Assembly: GCA_018402455.1 (NCBI GenBank)
Contig: JAGYIG010000013.1
Span: forward strand, 1-64,000
Length of the DNA: 64,000 nt
Origin: Opitutaceae bacterium
GTDB lineage: Bacteria > Verrucomicrobiota > Verrucomicrobiia > Opitutales > Opitutaceae
Reading direction: 5' to 3'
Part shown: positions 34,234 to 43,001 of the stretch, piece by piece
How the letters are laid out: every line of letters starts with the position of its first letter
How positions within the stretch are numbered: the stretch's first letter is position 1
Notes under the pieces: generated by a model
Seen by the model: only the letters and a program-made list of their open reading frames with translations
Databases searched by the model: none
Told to the model about the DNA's origin: nothing
Program-made: the position numbers and the translations under genes

Positions 34234-35019
34234 ATGTTTAAATCAGTCGTGAAGCGACTTTCATCCCAGCAGGTCCGGGCAGACTTCAATGATCTGCGAG
34301 CGGTGGTGCACTACACGCGAGCGGCGCACCGGTTGGGGCTTTGGGCATCGGAGCAACAGATTTTTGACGATCACCTGCCCCGCCGAAAAACCGCGCGTAT
34401 TCTGGAGGCGGGGTGCGGCGCCGGTCGGGTGGCGCTCGGTCTGCACGCCCGGGGTTACCAAAGGATCCACGCCTTCGATTTTGCCGAGGAGCTGTGTGCG
34501 CAGGCCCAGTCGTTGTTTCTGGAGCGGGAGGTCGGGAGCGCCATCACGCTTTTTCATGCCGACGCCCGCAAAATTGCCCGGCACCCCGCCGTCGACAGTC
34601 TGCAGTTCGACGCCGCCTTGTTCATGTTCAATGGCCTCATGCAGATACCGGGTCGCCGCAACCGTCGCTCCGCCTTGCGCTCCCTGCGAGCGTGTTGCCG
34701 GCTCGGGGCACCCCTCATTTTCACCACGCACGACCGGGACCATTCTAAACTCGAAAGATTCCTTTGGCAGCGGGAGGCGAAGCGATGGGTGACCGGGACG
34801 CAGGATCCCGCCTTGGTCGAGTTCGGCGACCGCTATTTCGAAGACGATCTCGGGCGCACGTTTATGCACCTGCCCGTGCGTTCGGAGATCCTCGCCGACC
34901 TGACCGCCACCGGCTGGCACCACCATTGGGACGCGATGCGCCGCACGATTGCCAAAGAACCGAAAGCGGTTCGCGAATTCTCCGACGAGTGCCGCTTTTG
35001 GGTCGCGCACGCGGCTTGA
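34234..35019 (+). CDS. Class I SAM-dependent methyltransferase, substrate unknown
   Basis: 261 residues. The SAM-binding motif I is ARILEAGCGAGRVALGLH (about 48-65), followed by an acidic motif II region (RIHAFDFAEEL) and FDAALFMFNGLMQIPG, where motif IV would be. The fold is the common Rossmann methyltransferase; the target (small molecule, lipid or protein) cannot be told. It has no obvious operon partner. Confidence 0.78.
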   Translation: MFKSVVKRLSSQQVRADFNDLRAVVHYTRAAHRLGLWASEQQIFDDHLPRRKTARILEAGCGAGRVALGLHARGYQRIHAFDFAEELCAQAQSLFLEREVGSAITLFHADARKIARHPAVDSLQFDAALFMFNGLMQIPGRRNRRSALRSLRACCRLGAPLIFTTHDRDHSKLERFLWQREAKRWVTGTQDPALVEFGDRYFEDDLGRTFMHLPVRSEILADLTATGWHHHWDAMRRTIAKEPKAVREFSDECRFWVAHAA

Positions 35020-35070
35020 AACGATTCAAGCCCATATTCTTGTGTTCCCGATTCACTTCCGGGGGATTAT

Positions 35071-35238
35071 GTGCCCCTTAAACCTATCCATTTCGTGGCT
35101 CTAAAGACTTTCGGCTCCCTCCTGCTGCTGTCCACCGGGCTGATCGCCGTTGAATACTCTTGGCTAGGAGGAGACATCGACGACGTCGAGGGAGCCGGCC
35201 ATGACCCGGTCAAGGTGATCGCGTTCCCCCCACACTGA
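35071..35238 (+). CDS. Candidate 55-aa small protein with one hydrophobic segment
   Basis: A GTG start preceded by GGGGGA about 5 nt upstream. The frame encodes MPLKPIHFVALKTFGSLLLL, a hydrophobic segment (about residues 12-27), then an acidic tail with GGDIDDVEGAGHDPVK, ending in FPPH. It occupies much of the 335-bp gap between the methyltransferase and the cytochrome-assembly gene. Basic N-terminus, one membrane-length helix and a ribosome site make it plausible, but it is short and shows no recognisable family. Confidence 0.4.
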   Translation: MPLKPIHFVALKTFGSLLLLSTGLIAVEYSWLGGDIDDVEGAGHDPVKVIAFPPH

Positions 35239-35354
35239 GCCCCTCCGCCGTGAGACGACGTATAATTTTATGGTCCAAATCCATCGGCTCTTTGTTTGTG
35301 TCTTTCAATCCACTACCACTCGTTTGCTAAAACCCTTCTGACCAATTCCTCGCC

Positions 35355-36194
35355 ATGACTGACCGCCAATGGATCTGGATCGCCACCGCCTGCTACTTCG
35401 CCGGGGTAGTCGTTGGCACGATCGCCTTGGCCCGGAATCGCAAGCAACCGGCCGGAACCATCTACGGTTTGGTCACTCTGGGGTTCGCGCTGCAAACCCT
35501 CGGGCTGTATGTCCGGGGAATCGAGGTCGGAGGCTGTCCACTCGGGAATACGTTTGAGCTCTTTCAATTCACCGGTTGGTCGGCCACCGCCTTGTATCTC
35601 GTCGTGGGCCTCACTTTCCGGCTCAGCCTCCTCGGGTATTTCACGTCATTACTGTCGCTGGTGCTGACAACGGTCTCCCTGGCCGTTCCGGCTTGGGACG
35701 CCACCCGACGGGTGGGCATCTTTGGCGAGAGTGTCTGGATCGAGTTTCACGCGGCCATCGCGCTGTTCAGTTACGGGGTTTTCGCCCTCCTCGCGCTGAC
35801 GTCGATCATGTTCCTCCTCCGTAACTACAGCCTGAAGCACAAACAGTTAAGTGGAGCATTCTCCTTTCTGCCGGCAATCCGGGATCTCGATCATATCTGT
35901 GTGCGACTGCTCACCGTTGGAGTCGGGCTATTGTCCACTTCCCTGCTGGTAGGGGCCGCCCACTGGGTGCGGGCTTTTGAAACTGTCAATCTCGCCAAAC
36001 TTCTCATCACCATATCGATCTGGATCGCCTACGCCTTAGCCCTTTTCCTGCGCCGCAAAGGGTTGCTGCACGGGACCCGCCTGTCCTGGGTCTGTATCAC
36101 ACTCTTTATCGCCGCACTCATCTCGGTCTATCCGGTCAACTCGTCTCGGCATGGCGACGGAGCCACTGCCTCCACTGTTTCCCCCAAACCGTGA
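35355..36194 (+). CDS. CcsA/HemX-like cytochrome c assembly membrane protein
   Basis: 279 residues with about eight membrane helices. It resembles the CcsA/ResC/HemX family: GCPLGNTFELFQF and SVWIEFHAAIALFSYGVFALLALTSIMFL contain the conserved His and aromatic residues typical of haem-handling assembly proteins. It overlaps hemA by 4 bp (GTGA), an arrangement like the hemX-hemA pair of Gram-positive bacteria, which points to a HemX-type role near haem synthesis. A TATAAT at 35261-35266 may be part of its promoter, but no good -35 is present. Confidence 0.85.
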   Translation: MTDRQWIWIATACYFAGVVVGTIALARNRKQPAGTIYGLVTLGFALQTLGLYVRGIEVGGCPLGNTFELFQFTGWSATALYLVVGLTFRLSLLGYFTSLLSLVLTTVSLAVPAWDATRRVGIFGESVWIEFHAAIALFSYGVFALLALTSIMFLLRNYSLKHKQLSGAFSFLPAIRDLDHICVRLLTVGVGLLSTSLLVGAAHWVRAFETVNLAKLLITISIWIAYALALFLRRKGLLHGTRLSWVCITLFIAALISVYPVNSSRHGDGATASTVSPKP

Positions 36195-37237
36195 GCGCCC
36201 CCCAACCGACGCTATTTGTCGTGGGAGCGACCCACCACACGGCCCCGCTGGAATGGCGGGAAAAGCTGGCCGTGGGGCCGGATAAAATGCCGGAGATTCA
36301 GCGCCGACTGTCTTCCTTGCCGGGCCTGCAGGAGTTTGCGGTGCTCAACACCTGTAATCGGATCGAGCTCTATGGGGTGGCCGATGACTATGCCGCCATC
36401 GAAGCTCTACGCACGACTTTCTGCGAGAGCCAGGGCATCGATCTCCCGGCCTTTCGGTCCTTGGAACTCTGCAAGAGCGGGTCGGATGCCATTTATCACC
36501 TCACCTCAGTTGCGGCCGGGTTGGAATCTCAGCTGGTGGGCGAAAATGAAATCTTCGGGCAGGTCAAGTCCGCCTACGCCGCGGCCCAAACCAACCGTTC
36601 CGTTGGTCCCGTCCTGCATAAGATCTTCCAGAAAACCTTCCAAGCCGCCAAACACGTACGAACCCACACGGCCATCGCCACGGGACAGGTGAGTATCGCC
36701 AATGTCGCCGTGGATTTGGCCGCCACCATTTTTGGCGACCTGGGCGATGCCCGGGTGCTGCTGGCGGGGGCGGGGGAGATCGGCGAGCAGGCCGCCAAAG
36801 CCTTCCGCAGTCGCGGCACCACCGATTTGACCGTGACCAGTCGCACGATGGAGCATGCCATGGCCCTGGCGGGATCTCTGGATGGTCGCGCCCTGCCCTT
36901 TGATAAAATCGCCCAGCACATCGCGGATTTTGACGTCCTCGTCTGCGCCACGGCCGCCCCGGGGTCGATTTTAACCCAATCGGTATTGATGAATGCCATG
37001 CGCACTCGGCCCGCCGCCCCCCTGTTTCTGATCGATCTGGCCCTGCCCCGGGACATCGATCCGGCGGCCGCGGAGATCGATAACGTTTACCTCTACAATC
37101 TCGATGATCTGGCCAAGATATCCGAGGAGAACCGAGCCGCCCGGGTCGCGGAAATGGCAAAAGCCCGGGACATCATCCTCGCCAAGGCTTCGCTGCTGTG
37201 GAATTCGCTCCCGCGGCAATCCAACCCGCGAAATTAG
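36191..37237 (+). CDS. hemA: Glutamyl-tRNA reductase, short form
   Basis: HemA reduces glutamyl-tRNA with NADPH to glutamate-1-semialdehyde, the first step of C5 haem synthesis. 348 residues from a GTG start. The catalytic domain has VGATHHTAPLEWREKL and LNTCNRIELYGV (catalytic Cys55), then SAYAAAQTNRSVGPVL. An NADPH-binding domain follows (VLLAGAGEIGEQAAKAF). The protein stops after NLDDLAKISEENRAARVAEM and about 30 more residues, so most of the C-terminal dimerisation domain of the usual ~420-residue enzyme is absent. Confidence 0.93.
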   Translation: MSAPQPTLFVVGATHHTAPLEWREKLAVGPDKMPEIQRRLSSLPGLQEFAVLNTCNRIELYGVADDYAAIEALRTTFCESQGIDLPAFRSLELCKSGSDAIYHLTSVAAGLESQLVGENEIFGQVKSAYAAAQTNRSVGPVLHKIFQKTFQAAKHVRTHTAIATGQVSIANVAVDLAATIFGDLGDARVLLAGAGEIGEQAAKAFRSRGTTDLTVTSRTMEHAMALAGSLDGRALPFDKIAQHIADFDVLVCATAAPGSILTQSVLMNAMRTRPAAPLFLIDLALPRDIDPAAAEIDNVYLYNLDDLAKISEENRAARVAEMAKARDIILAKASLLWNSLPRQSNPRN

Positions 37238-37294
37238 AATGGCAGACAAAATTCCCATCGACAAACCTTCGCTCCGTCCTCTCTTTCACTCGAT

Positions 37295-37534
37295 ATGGCC
37301 GAATCCGAAGTCATCGTCAAAAAATACGACTTCCTCGTAGATGCTGTGCTTTGTGCCGGCTTCTTCGCATTCATGTATACGGTGCTGCAAAAGCATGTGC
37401 CTTCCACTGACCCGACCATGATCTTTCTTTGGTCCGCGGGCACCGCCGGCTGCATGACCGGCGTTTTCTGGCTCGCCTCCTGGATGTTCCGCACGGTTTA
37501 CCGCTACCAGCGCGAGCTCAACGCCCGCGACTGA
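37295..37534 (+). CDS. Small membrane protein of unknown function
   Basis: 79 residues (MAESEVIVKKYDFLVDAVL) with two hydrophobic segments (about 14-30 and 44-62), a basic cytoplasmic start and a charged tail (RTVYRYQRELNARD). I do not recognise the family. It lies 57 bp after hemA and is followed at once by a terminator-like hairpin, so it is probably the last gene of the ccsA-hemA transcript. Confidence 0.65.
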   Translation: MAESEVIVKKYDFLVDAVLCAGFFAFMYTVLQKHVPSTDPTMIFLWSAGTAGCMTGVFWLASWMFRTVYRYQRELNARD

Positions 37535-37535
37535 C

Positions 37536-37559
37536 ACCGCCCAACGGCGGTTTCGTTTT
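37536..37559 (+). terminator. Rho-independent terminator after the ccsA-hemA-small protein genes
   Basis: ACCGCC-CAAC-GGCGGT hairpin followed by TTCGTTTTG, starting 2 bp after the stop codon of the 79-residue gene. Confidence 0.6.
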
Positions 37560-37579
37560 GACCACCCCGGCGGGACGGG

Positions 37580-38020
37580 TTGATTAAAGAGGTGCCCGAA
37601 GCCCCTATAACTCTCCGCACCACCGCTGCCGTCGAGGACTATCTCGAACGGATCAGCGACCTGATCAAGACCAAGGGCTACGCTCGGGTGGTGGACATCG
37701 CTGCGGAATTAAAAATCTCCCAAGCCAGTGTGACCACCATGGTCCAGCGGCTGGACGCCGATGGATTGGTCGACTACGAAAAATACCGGGGGATGGTGCT
37801 GACGGATGCCGGTGAGAAGGTGGCCGCCTACATCGCCCACCGCCACGAGCTCCTGACTCGTTTCCTCCGCCATCTCGGGCTGGAAGAACACGTCATCTCC
37901 CGGGATGTCGAAGGCATGGAACATCATGTCAGCCCCGAGACCTTCGATGCGTTGGCCCGCCTTAATGCCCATCTGGAGACCAACCCGACCCTCCGGGATT
38001 CAATCAAGAAAAATGCGTGA
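37580..38020 (+). CDS. DtxR/MntR-family metal-dependent regulator
   Basis: 146 residues from a TTG (a GTG at 37592 is an alternative). The N-terminal winged helix contains VEDYLERISDLIKTKGYARVVDIAAELKISQASVTTMVQRL, and the dimerisation/metal domain contains HRHELLTRFLRHLG and DVEGMEHHVSPETFDAL, with His and Glu residues in MntR-like positions. The short, SH3-less form fits MntR, the manganese-sensing repressor, better than DtxR or IdeR. No Mn transporter gene is next to it. Confidence 0.82.
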   Translation: MIKEVPEAPITLRTTAAVEDYLERISDLIKTKGYARVVDIAAELKISQASVTTMVQRLDADGLVDYEKYRGMVLTDAGEKVAAYIAHRHELLTRFLRHLGLEEHVISRDVEGMEHHVSPETFDALARLNAHLETNPTLRDSIKKNA

Positions 38021-38140
38021 CCGGGGAGCGGAGCTTTCCGCCCCGAATTTGACCCGCTGGGGTGAATCACCGCATCGGGAGAAGGGGACGCCGGTCAACG
38101 GCTCCCCCCCTCGATCGAAGCATCAGCCGCCAGTCGGAGC

Positions 38141-38965
38141 CTACTCCTCCGCGGCTTGCTCGCGTTTTCGTTTTTCCACGCGTTTGGCCGCTACAATGGA
38201 GACCCAATACAAGAGGTAGAGTGAGAGGGCCAAAATCGACTGATTAATGGGATCCGGGGTCGGAGTAACCAACGCCGCCACCACAAAACTGAGAATCAAG
38301 GCGTACCGCCACCAGCTCTTCAGCTTCTCACTCGTGACCATTCCCAGATGGACTAGGATTACGATGAGGAGGGGAAACTCAAAAGCCGCCCCCACCCCGA
38401 AGGTGAGCCAAATCAGCGTTCCGTAATAGGATCCCGGGGTCCAGCGGGTGATGAAGCCAAACAGTTGATTAAGCTCGATGGAGACCCGGATCGTGCCCGG
38501 CACCAAGAGGAAAAAACTGAAGCATACCCCCAGCAGAAACAGGAGGGAGGCCGCGATACAGCTCGGCGCCACCAGCTTAAGCTCCGTGTCCTTCAACGCG
38601 GGCGCAATGAACTGACCGATAAACATCAGCAAAAAGGGCGCCGACATGATCAATCCCCCCACCACACACATTTGAATGACGACGGTAAACCCTTCCATTA
38701 CCGACGTGGTGCCCAGATCGAGGGCAAACTGCGGGTAGTCGTCCTTCACCGACTCCAGCGGCCACAACAGGACTTGGTTAAACCTTTTGAGGAAGAGGCC
38801 AATAATGACCGCGCAGAAAATAAACGCGCCAGCCGATTTCACAAAAACCCAGCGAAGCTCCTCCAAGTGGTCCATGAAGGCCATCGGTCGCTCCCGGGCG
38901 GGCACCAGCTCGGTCTCGGCTTCCTCGGCAAAGGGGTCGTGAGTGTCTCCGGGTTGGTCAGGCAT
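38141..38965 (-). CDS. tatC: TatC, twin-arginine translocase receptor subunit
   Basis: 274 residues with six membrane helices. The conserved N-terminal cytoplasmic motif FMDHLEELRWVFVKS and the later SAPFLLMFIGQFIAPAL and FEFPLLIVILVHLG segments identify TatC, which binds twin-arginine signal peptides. tatA and tatB are not next to it. The N-terminal extension is Glu/Asp-rich. The heparinase-like protein and the metallophosphoesterase in this window carry candidate Tat signals. Confidence 0.95.
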   Translation of the reverse strand: MPDQPGDTHDPFAEEAETELVPARERPMAFMDHLEELRWVFVKSAGAFIFCAVIIGLFLKRFNQVLLWPLESVKDDYPQFALDLGTTSVMEGFTVVIQMCVVGGLIMSAPFLLMFIGQFIAPALKDTELKLVAPSCIAASLLFLLGVCFSFFLLVPGTIRVSIELNQLFGFITRWTPGSYYGTLIWLTFGVGAAFEFPLLIVILVHLGMVTSEKLKSWWRYALILSFVVAALVTPTPDPINQSILALSLYLLYWVSIVAAKRVEKRKREQAAEE

Positions 38966-39033
38966 GGGTGTTCAGAGCGGGGGAACTGGCGATCGTGGGG
39001 GAAAATCGACGGGAGGAAAGCGAGGAATTCAAC

Positions 39034-39639
39034 TCATCCCCGCCAAGTAAACGCATGGCACAGTGCCACCCCGGCCGCATCCGCTTCATCGAAGCCCAAA
39101 GTGGCGCCGTGTCCCAGCAGTCCCATGACCGTGCGGGCCATCTGTTCCTTGCTCGCCCGCCCCGCCCCCACCACCGCCTGCTTCACCCGAAGGGGCGCGT
39201 ATTCATAGATGGGCAACTGGTGCAGGGCGACGGCCGTAATGGCCGCCCCCCGGGCGGCACCCAAAATCTGGGCGGTCTGAAAGTTCTGTACGTAGATGGT
39301 CTGCTCCAAAGCGACGTGGGTGAGCGGATAGCCCTCGACCATCGCGGTGACGGCCCGGTGAATCTCCGCCAGAGCCTCCGCCAGCGGCACCTTGGGTTTC
39401 ACCTTCACGGTCTGGCACCGCAACATCAGCGGCTGACGCCCACCCCTGAACTCGATCACCGCCAATCCTGTGCCGCGGAGTGAGGGATCCACCCCGAGGA
39501 CCAGTCCGTCAAAAGGGGTGCGCTGCAAGCTGAACGGCGTGGTGACGGCTGCTTTAGTCCGACGACCATGCGGAGACGGGGCAAGTTGCTCTCCCGCTAA
39601 CTTCGCTTTCCACAGGTCTCGAACCGATTTACGCGCCAT
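39034..39639 (-). CDS. ruvC: RuvC, Holliday junction resolvase
   Basis: RuvC cuts Holliday junctions symmetrically. 201 residues; the core starts at GLVLGVDPSLRGTGLAVIEF (catalytic Asp51), followed by VALEQTIYVQNFQTAQILG (Glu112), the basic VKQAVVGAGRASKEQM and the terminal DEADAAGVALCHA (Asp184 and Asp187). About 45 residues rich in Lys, Arg and Pro precede the core; usual RuvC has none. No ruvA or ruvB lies nearby. Confidence 0.9.
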   Translation of the reverse strand: MARKSVRDLWKAKLAGEQLAPSPHGRRTKAAVTTPFSLQRTPFDGLVLGVDPSLRGTGLAVIEFRGGRQPLMLRCQTVKVKPKVPLAEALAEIHRAVTAMVEGYPLTHVALEQTIYVQNFQTAQILGAARGAAITAVALHQLPIYEYAPLRVKQAVVGAGRASKEQMARTVMGLLGHGATLGFDEADAAGVALCHAFTWRG

Positions 39640-39653
39640 ATAACAGTCTTAGT

Positions 39654-39783
39654 GAACCACGAATGGACCCGAATAAACACGAATAATCATCGCCCTGCCC
39701 ACCCACCTGGTCCTCGGACTTCCCGTTCGCGTATTCACTGCGTAACGATAGCGAAGCCTTTTCGGGTCCAATCGTGATTTTGA
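39654..39783. repeat. Dispersed inverted-repeat element, copy B
   Basis: Left end AACCACGAATGGACCCGAAT followed by AAACACGAAT; right end inverted TCACGATTGGACCCGAAAA. It shares the internal motif GCGTAACGATAGCGAAGCC with copy A (two mismatches). Located between ruvC and the exporter gene. The terminal repeats are less perfect than in copy A. Confidence 0.7.
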
Positions 39784-39805
39784 ACTAGCCACTGCCTCTC
39801 GTTCT

Positions 39806-40537
39806 TCAAAATAACAGTTTCACGCCCGCGATGACACTCATCCACAGGGCCAGGGTTTCGAAGAGCTTTTGGTTGATCTTGGGCAGCAGCCAGCGGCCAA
39901 ACAACGCCCCTGCGATCACCGCCGGGAACAACCAAAGATTTCCCGTGAAACTGAAACCATCAATCAACCCAAGCTGCATCATGAAGGGCACTTTGAACAG
40001 GTTGATCAGAAAAAAGAACACCGCCGCCGTGCCCATCCACTCCATTTTCGGGAATCGCATCGCCAGCAGATAGAGCGCCATCAGCGGTCCCGCCGCATTG
40101 GCCACCAGGGTCGTAAACCCCGCCAAAATCCCAATGAAGGCGGCGAACGCGACACTGTCCGGCGGGTGAGCCTCTCCTTTGCGCTGTCGCCAAAGATGCA
40201 GTGCCACCATGGCCAGAACAATAACGCCGATCAACAGGCTGGCTTGTCGGTCATCAATCCGCCCCATGGCCAGCCAACCGACTAAAACCCCACCGGCCGT
40301 CCAAGGAAACAAGCGGCCCAGATGCTTCCACTGCGTGTGCACCCGGTAGCTCTTCACCGCCACGAGGTCCGCACAAATCAACAGCGGCAGCACAAACCCA
40401 CTCGCTTCCCGCGCCGGCAGGAGGTTCGCAAAAATCGTCACCGCCACCAGCCCCAGCCCACCAATCCCGGTCTTGGAAATTCCGATACACCCGGCTCCCA
40501 CCACCGCCAGCGCCCATTGCCACGGTTCCAGATTCAT
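39806..40537 (-). CDS. TauE/SafE-type anion exporter family membrane protein
   Basis: 243 residues from the ATG at 40537 (MNLEPWQWALAVVGAGC); the frame stays open upstream but reads as non-globular sequence. It has about eight hydrophobic helices in two halves. IGISKTGIGGLGLVAV and GFTTLVANAAGPLMALYLLAM are the paired signature regions of the TauE/SafE/YfcA family, which exports sulfite, sulfoacetate or other organic anions. The substrate is not predictable. Confidence 0.87.
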   Translation of the reverse strand: MNLEPWQWALAVVGAGCIGISKTGIGGLGLVAVTIFANLLPAREASGFVLPLLICADLVAVKSYRVHTQWKHLGRLFPWTAGGVLVGWLAMGRIDDRQASLLIGVIVLAMVALHLWRQRKGEAHPPDSVAFAAFIGILAGFTTLVANAAGPLMALYLLAMRFPKMEWMGTAAVFFFLINLFKVPFMMQLGLIDGFSFTGNLWLFPAVIAGALFGRWLLPKINQKLFETLALWMSVIAGVKLLF

Positions 40538-40647
40538 GGGGACGGGGGACAGAAACGTGAGCAAACACAGAGCATGAGACCTGCAACCTGAGGCTTCGGG
40601 ACAACGCAGGTCAACGGCGGGCGGAGCAAAGGAACTTTGCCAAATTC

Positions 40648-41748
40648 TTAACGGGACGCGACCGGTGGTGGTGGCGTCGCCGGGGCGAACAGTCCATTCG
40701 CGACCTGAAACACCTGCCACTCGCCCAAGGCGGCATCGGGAGGCACCGTGCCGGTGGCAATCACCTGACTGTCGGCCGGGATCGCCGACCAGAAGCGTTC
40801 GCGGCGACTGGGGTCCAGCTCACCCAGCACGTCATCCGCCAATAACACGGGTTCAATCTTGGATCGGGAGCGGAACCATGCGGCCTGCGCCAAACGCAAT
40901 GACAGAACCAAGGCCCGCTGCTGGCCTTCCGAGGCGAATTCCTTCGCCGGCTTTTCATGCAACAGAAAATCAAAATCATCGCGGTGCGGGCCACTGCCCG
41001 TCGACTTGAGAATCCGATCCCGCGCACGGCCGCCGGCAAACTTGGCGAGCAAAGCGGCCCCATCCGGTGCCGCCACCTGTGGTGCATAGGCGAAGCCCGC
41101 CGTCTCAGCATGGTCCGCGATCATCGCGTAGCGCTCCGTCAGCCCGATGGCCAACTCCGCCAACGCTTCCCGGCGCCGCTCAATCAACACCATGCCCTGA
41201 TCCGCCATCACCCTTTCGAACGCCTCCAGCTCCGCATCGCTGCCACTGCGTTTGAGCAGTGCATTACGATCCGCCAGAGCCCGGTGATACGCCTGCAAGG
41301 CCTTCAGATACTCCCGATCGGTCGCCGACAGAGTGAGATCCAACCAGCGACGGCGATCTCCCGGCGAACCGCGCACCAACTGCTGATCTTGGGATGAAAA
41401 AACCACCGTGGGAAACCGACCAATCACCTCGGCCAGACGCGTGACCTTGGTGCCATCCAACCAAGCTTCCTTGGTGCCGGGTTTGAAGTTCACCCTTAGG
41501 TTTGAGGCCCCTTCGGTCTCGTGTTCGATATCACAGGCAATCGCTCCTTCCCGCTCCCCGTGCCGCACCAGACTTGATTGGTCGTTTGAGCGGAACGATC
41601 GCAGGGCCGTAATGAACCCCACCGCCTCAAGGAGATTGGTTTTCCCCTGCCCGTTGGCTCCGACCAAAAATTGCAACCGGCCCTCAAATTCCAGTCGGGC
41701 TCCCGCCACATTGCGAAAGTCCTGCAGACCAATGGCGCGGACCTTCAT
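40648..41748 (-). CDS. recF: RecF recombination mediator
   Basis: 366 residues, an SMC-like ATPase that helps load RecA at gaps with RecO and RecR. Walker A is LVGANGQGKTNLLEAVGFI; RGSPGDRRRWLDLTLSATD precedes the coiled arm; SEGQQRALVLSLRLAQ is the signature motif; VLLADDVLGELDPSRRE is Walker B with the D-loop. The start overlaps the cysteine desulfurase stop by 4 bp (ATGA), an unusual partner; dnaA, dnaN and gyrB are not here. Confidence 0.94.
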   Translation of the reverse strand: MKVRAIGLQDFRNVAGARLEFEGRLQFLVGANGQGKTNLLEAVGFITALRSFRSNDQSSLVRHGEREGAIACDIEHETEGASNLRVNFKPGTKEAWLDGTKVTRLAEVIGRFPTVVFSSQDQQLVRGSPGDRRRWLDLTLSATDREYLKALQAYHRALADRNALLKRSGSDAELEAFERVMADQGMVLIERRREALAELAIGLTERYAMIADHAETAGFAYAPQVAAPDGAALLAKFAGGRARDRILKSTGSGPHRDDFDFLLHEKPAKEFASEGQQRALVLSLRLAQAAWFRSRSKIEPVLLADDVLGELDPSRRERFWSAIPADSQVIATGTVPPDAALGEWQVFQVANGLFAPATPPPPVASR

Positions 41749-42899
41749 CCCATCGAAATCACGTTAGCCGCCGGCTTCAGCTCCGCGCCGACCACAGCCA
41801 GCGCCGCCGCCAAGCCGCTCCAATCCTCTCGCGTCGTGGTCCAACCGGCGCTGATCCGCAGGACCCGACGACTCTCCGGTCCCGAGACCCCCATCGCCGC
41901 CAAAACATGCGACGGCGATTCCGACCCCGTTGAGCACGCCGACCCCGTCGAGACTTCAAACCCGCGCTTGTCCAAATGCGTCACCCAGCGGTGGTTTTCC
42001 GCTCCCGCCGGTAGGATCAACGAGACCGTATTCCACAAGCGCTCCTGCCCCGCGCCCACCACCCGGCATCCCGGCAGGCTTCGCCCGACCTCGTTTTCAA
42101 ATTCGGTGCGCAACCGGATCCGACCCTCTTCATGAAGCACCTTGGTCGTATCCGCATCAATCAAGGCCGCGACCATGGCCGCAATCCCGGGAACGTCTTC
42201 GGTGCCCGCGCGCTGACCGCTCTCCTGCGAGCCCCCGGCCCGGATGCACAAACCATTTTCCGGCTCGGGTCGCAGCAGAAAACCCATGCCCTTGGGGCCA
42301 CCAAATTTATGCGCGGCGGCAAAGGCCCAGTCCACATCGACCAGCCCCCCCACGGAGAGCTTGCCCACCCATTGCGACGCATCGCATACCAAGGGCAGGC
42401 GAGCCTCGCGGCACGCGGCCGCGATTTGGTGCCACGGCTGCAGGACCCCCGTCTCGTTATTCGCCGCCATGACCCAAACGGCCCCCCAGGACGACGCGGC
42501 CAACCCTTCGCGGACCGCCGCCAACGAAACCACTCCGGAGGGTTCGACCGGCAACCACGCCAATCGTGCGCTGCCAAAATGGGTCCGCAGCGCTTCAATC
42601 ACGCACGGATGCTCGATGGCACTGACCGCCACCTTGACCGTCGCCGGCACGGTGCGGGCGAGATGCTGGGCGATGGCGTGAGCCGACTCCGTGGCTCCCC
42701 CCGTGAACACCACGCGGGAGGACTTGCACCCCAACAGTGTCGCCAGGCGTTCGCGGAACGCCTTAAGCCGCACCCCGACCCGCGCTCCCGCGCGGTAGGG
42801 ACTCGACGGATTCTGCCAAGCCTCCTCCACCATCTGTGTCCAGGCCTTCCGCGCTGCGGGACTCAACGGAGTTGTGGCGTTATGGTCGAAATACGGCAC
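41745..42899 (-). CDS. Cysteine desulfurase (NifS/IscS class V aminotransferase)
   Basis: 384 residues. The N-terminus YFDHNATTPLSPAAR, the PLP lysine in FAAAHKFGGPKGMGFL (Lys198) and the reactive loop with Cys322 in STGSACSTGSESPSHVL place it in the NifS/IscS-like group, which takes sulfur from cysteine for Fe-S clusters or tRNA thiolation. The long loop around Cys322 matches group I enzymes rather than SufS. No iscU or iscA gene is adjacent, so the acceptor is unknown. It is translationally coupled to recF. Confidence 0.9.
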   Translation of the reverse strand: MPYFDHNATTPLSPAARKAWTQMVEEAWQNPSSPYRAGARVGVRLKAFRERLATLLGCKSSRVVFTGGATESAHAIAQHLARTVPATVKVAVSAIEHPCVIEALRTHFGSARLAWLPVEPSGVVSLAAVREGLAASSWGAVWVMAANNETGVLQPWHQIAAACREARLPLVCDASQWVGKLSVGGLVDVDWAFAAAHKFGGPKGMGFLLRPEPENGLCIRAGGSQESGQRAGTEDVPGIAAMVAALIDADTTKVLHEEGRIRLRTEFENEVGRSLPGCRVVGAGQERLWNTVSLILPAGAENHRWVTHLDKRGFEVSTGSACSTGSESPSHVLAAMGVSGPESRRVLRISAGWTTTREDWSGLAAALAVVGAELKPAANVISMG

Positions 42900-43001
42900 C
42901 GACTCCTAACTTGAGAGCCGATGCGCTGCTGGCAAGCGACCACTCTCAGGATTCCGCCCGAGACCTTCGCTCTTTCGGCCAACTGGTGCCCGTGGGTCTA
43001 C

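Noticed and set aside
38021-38140. Hairpin CGGGG...CCCCG between the MntR-like gene and tatC
   Set aside because: No T-rich tail and imperfect stem; may only reflect composition.
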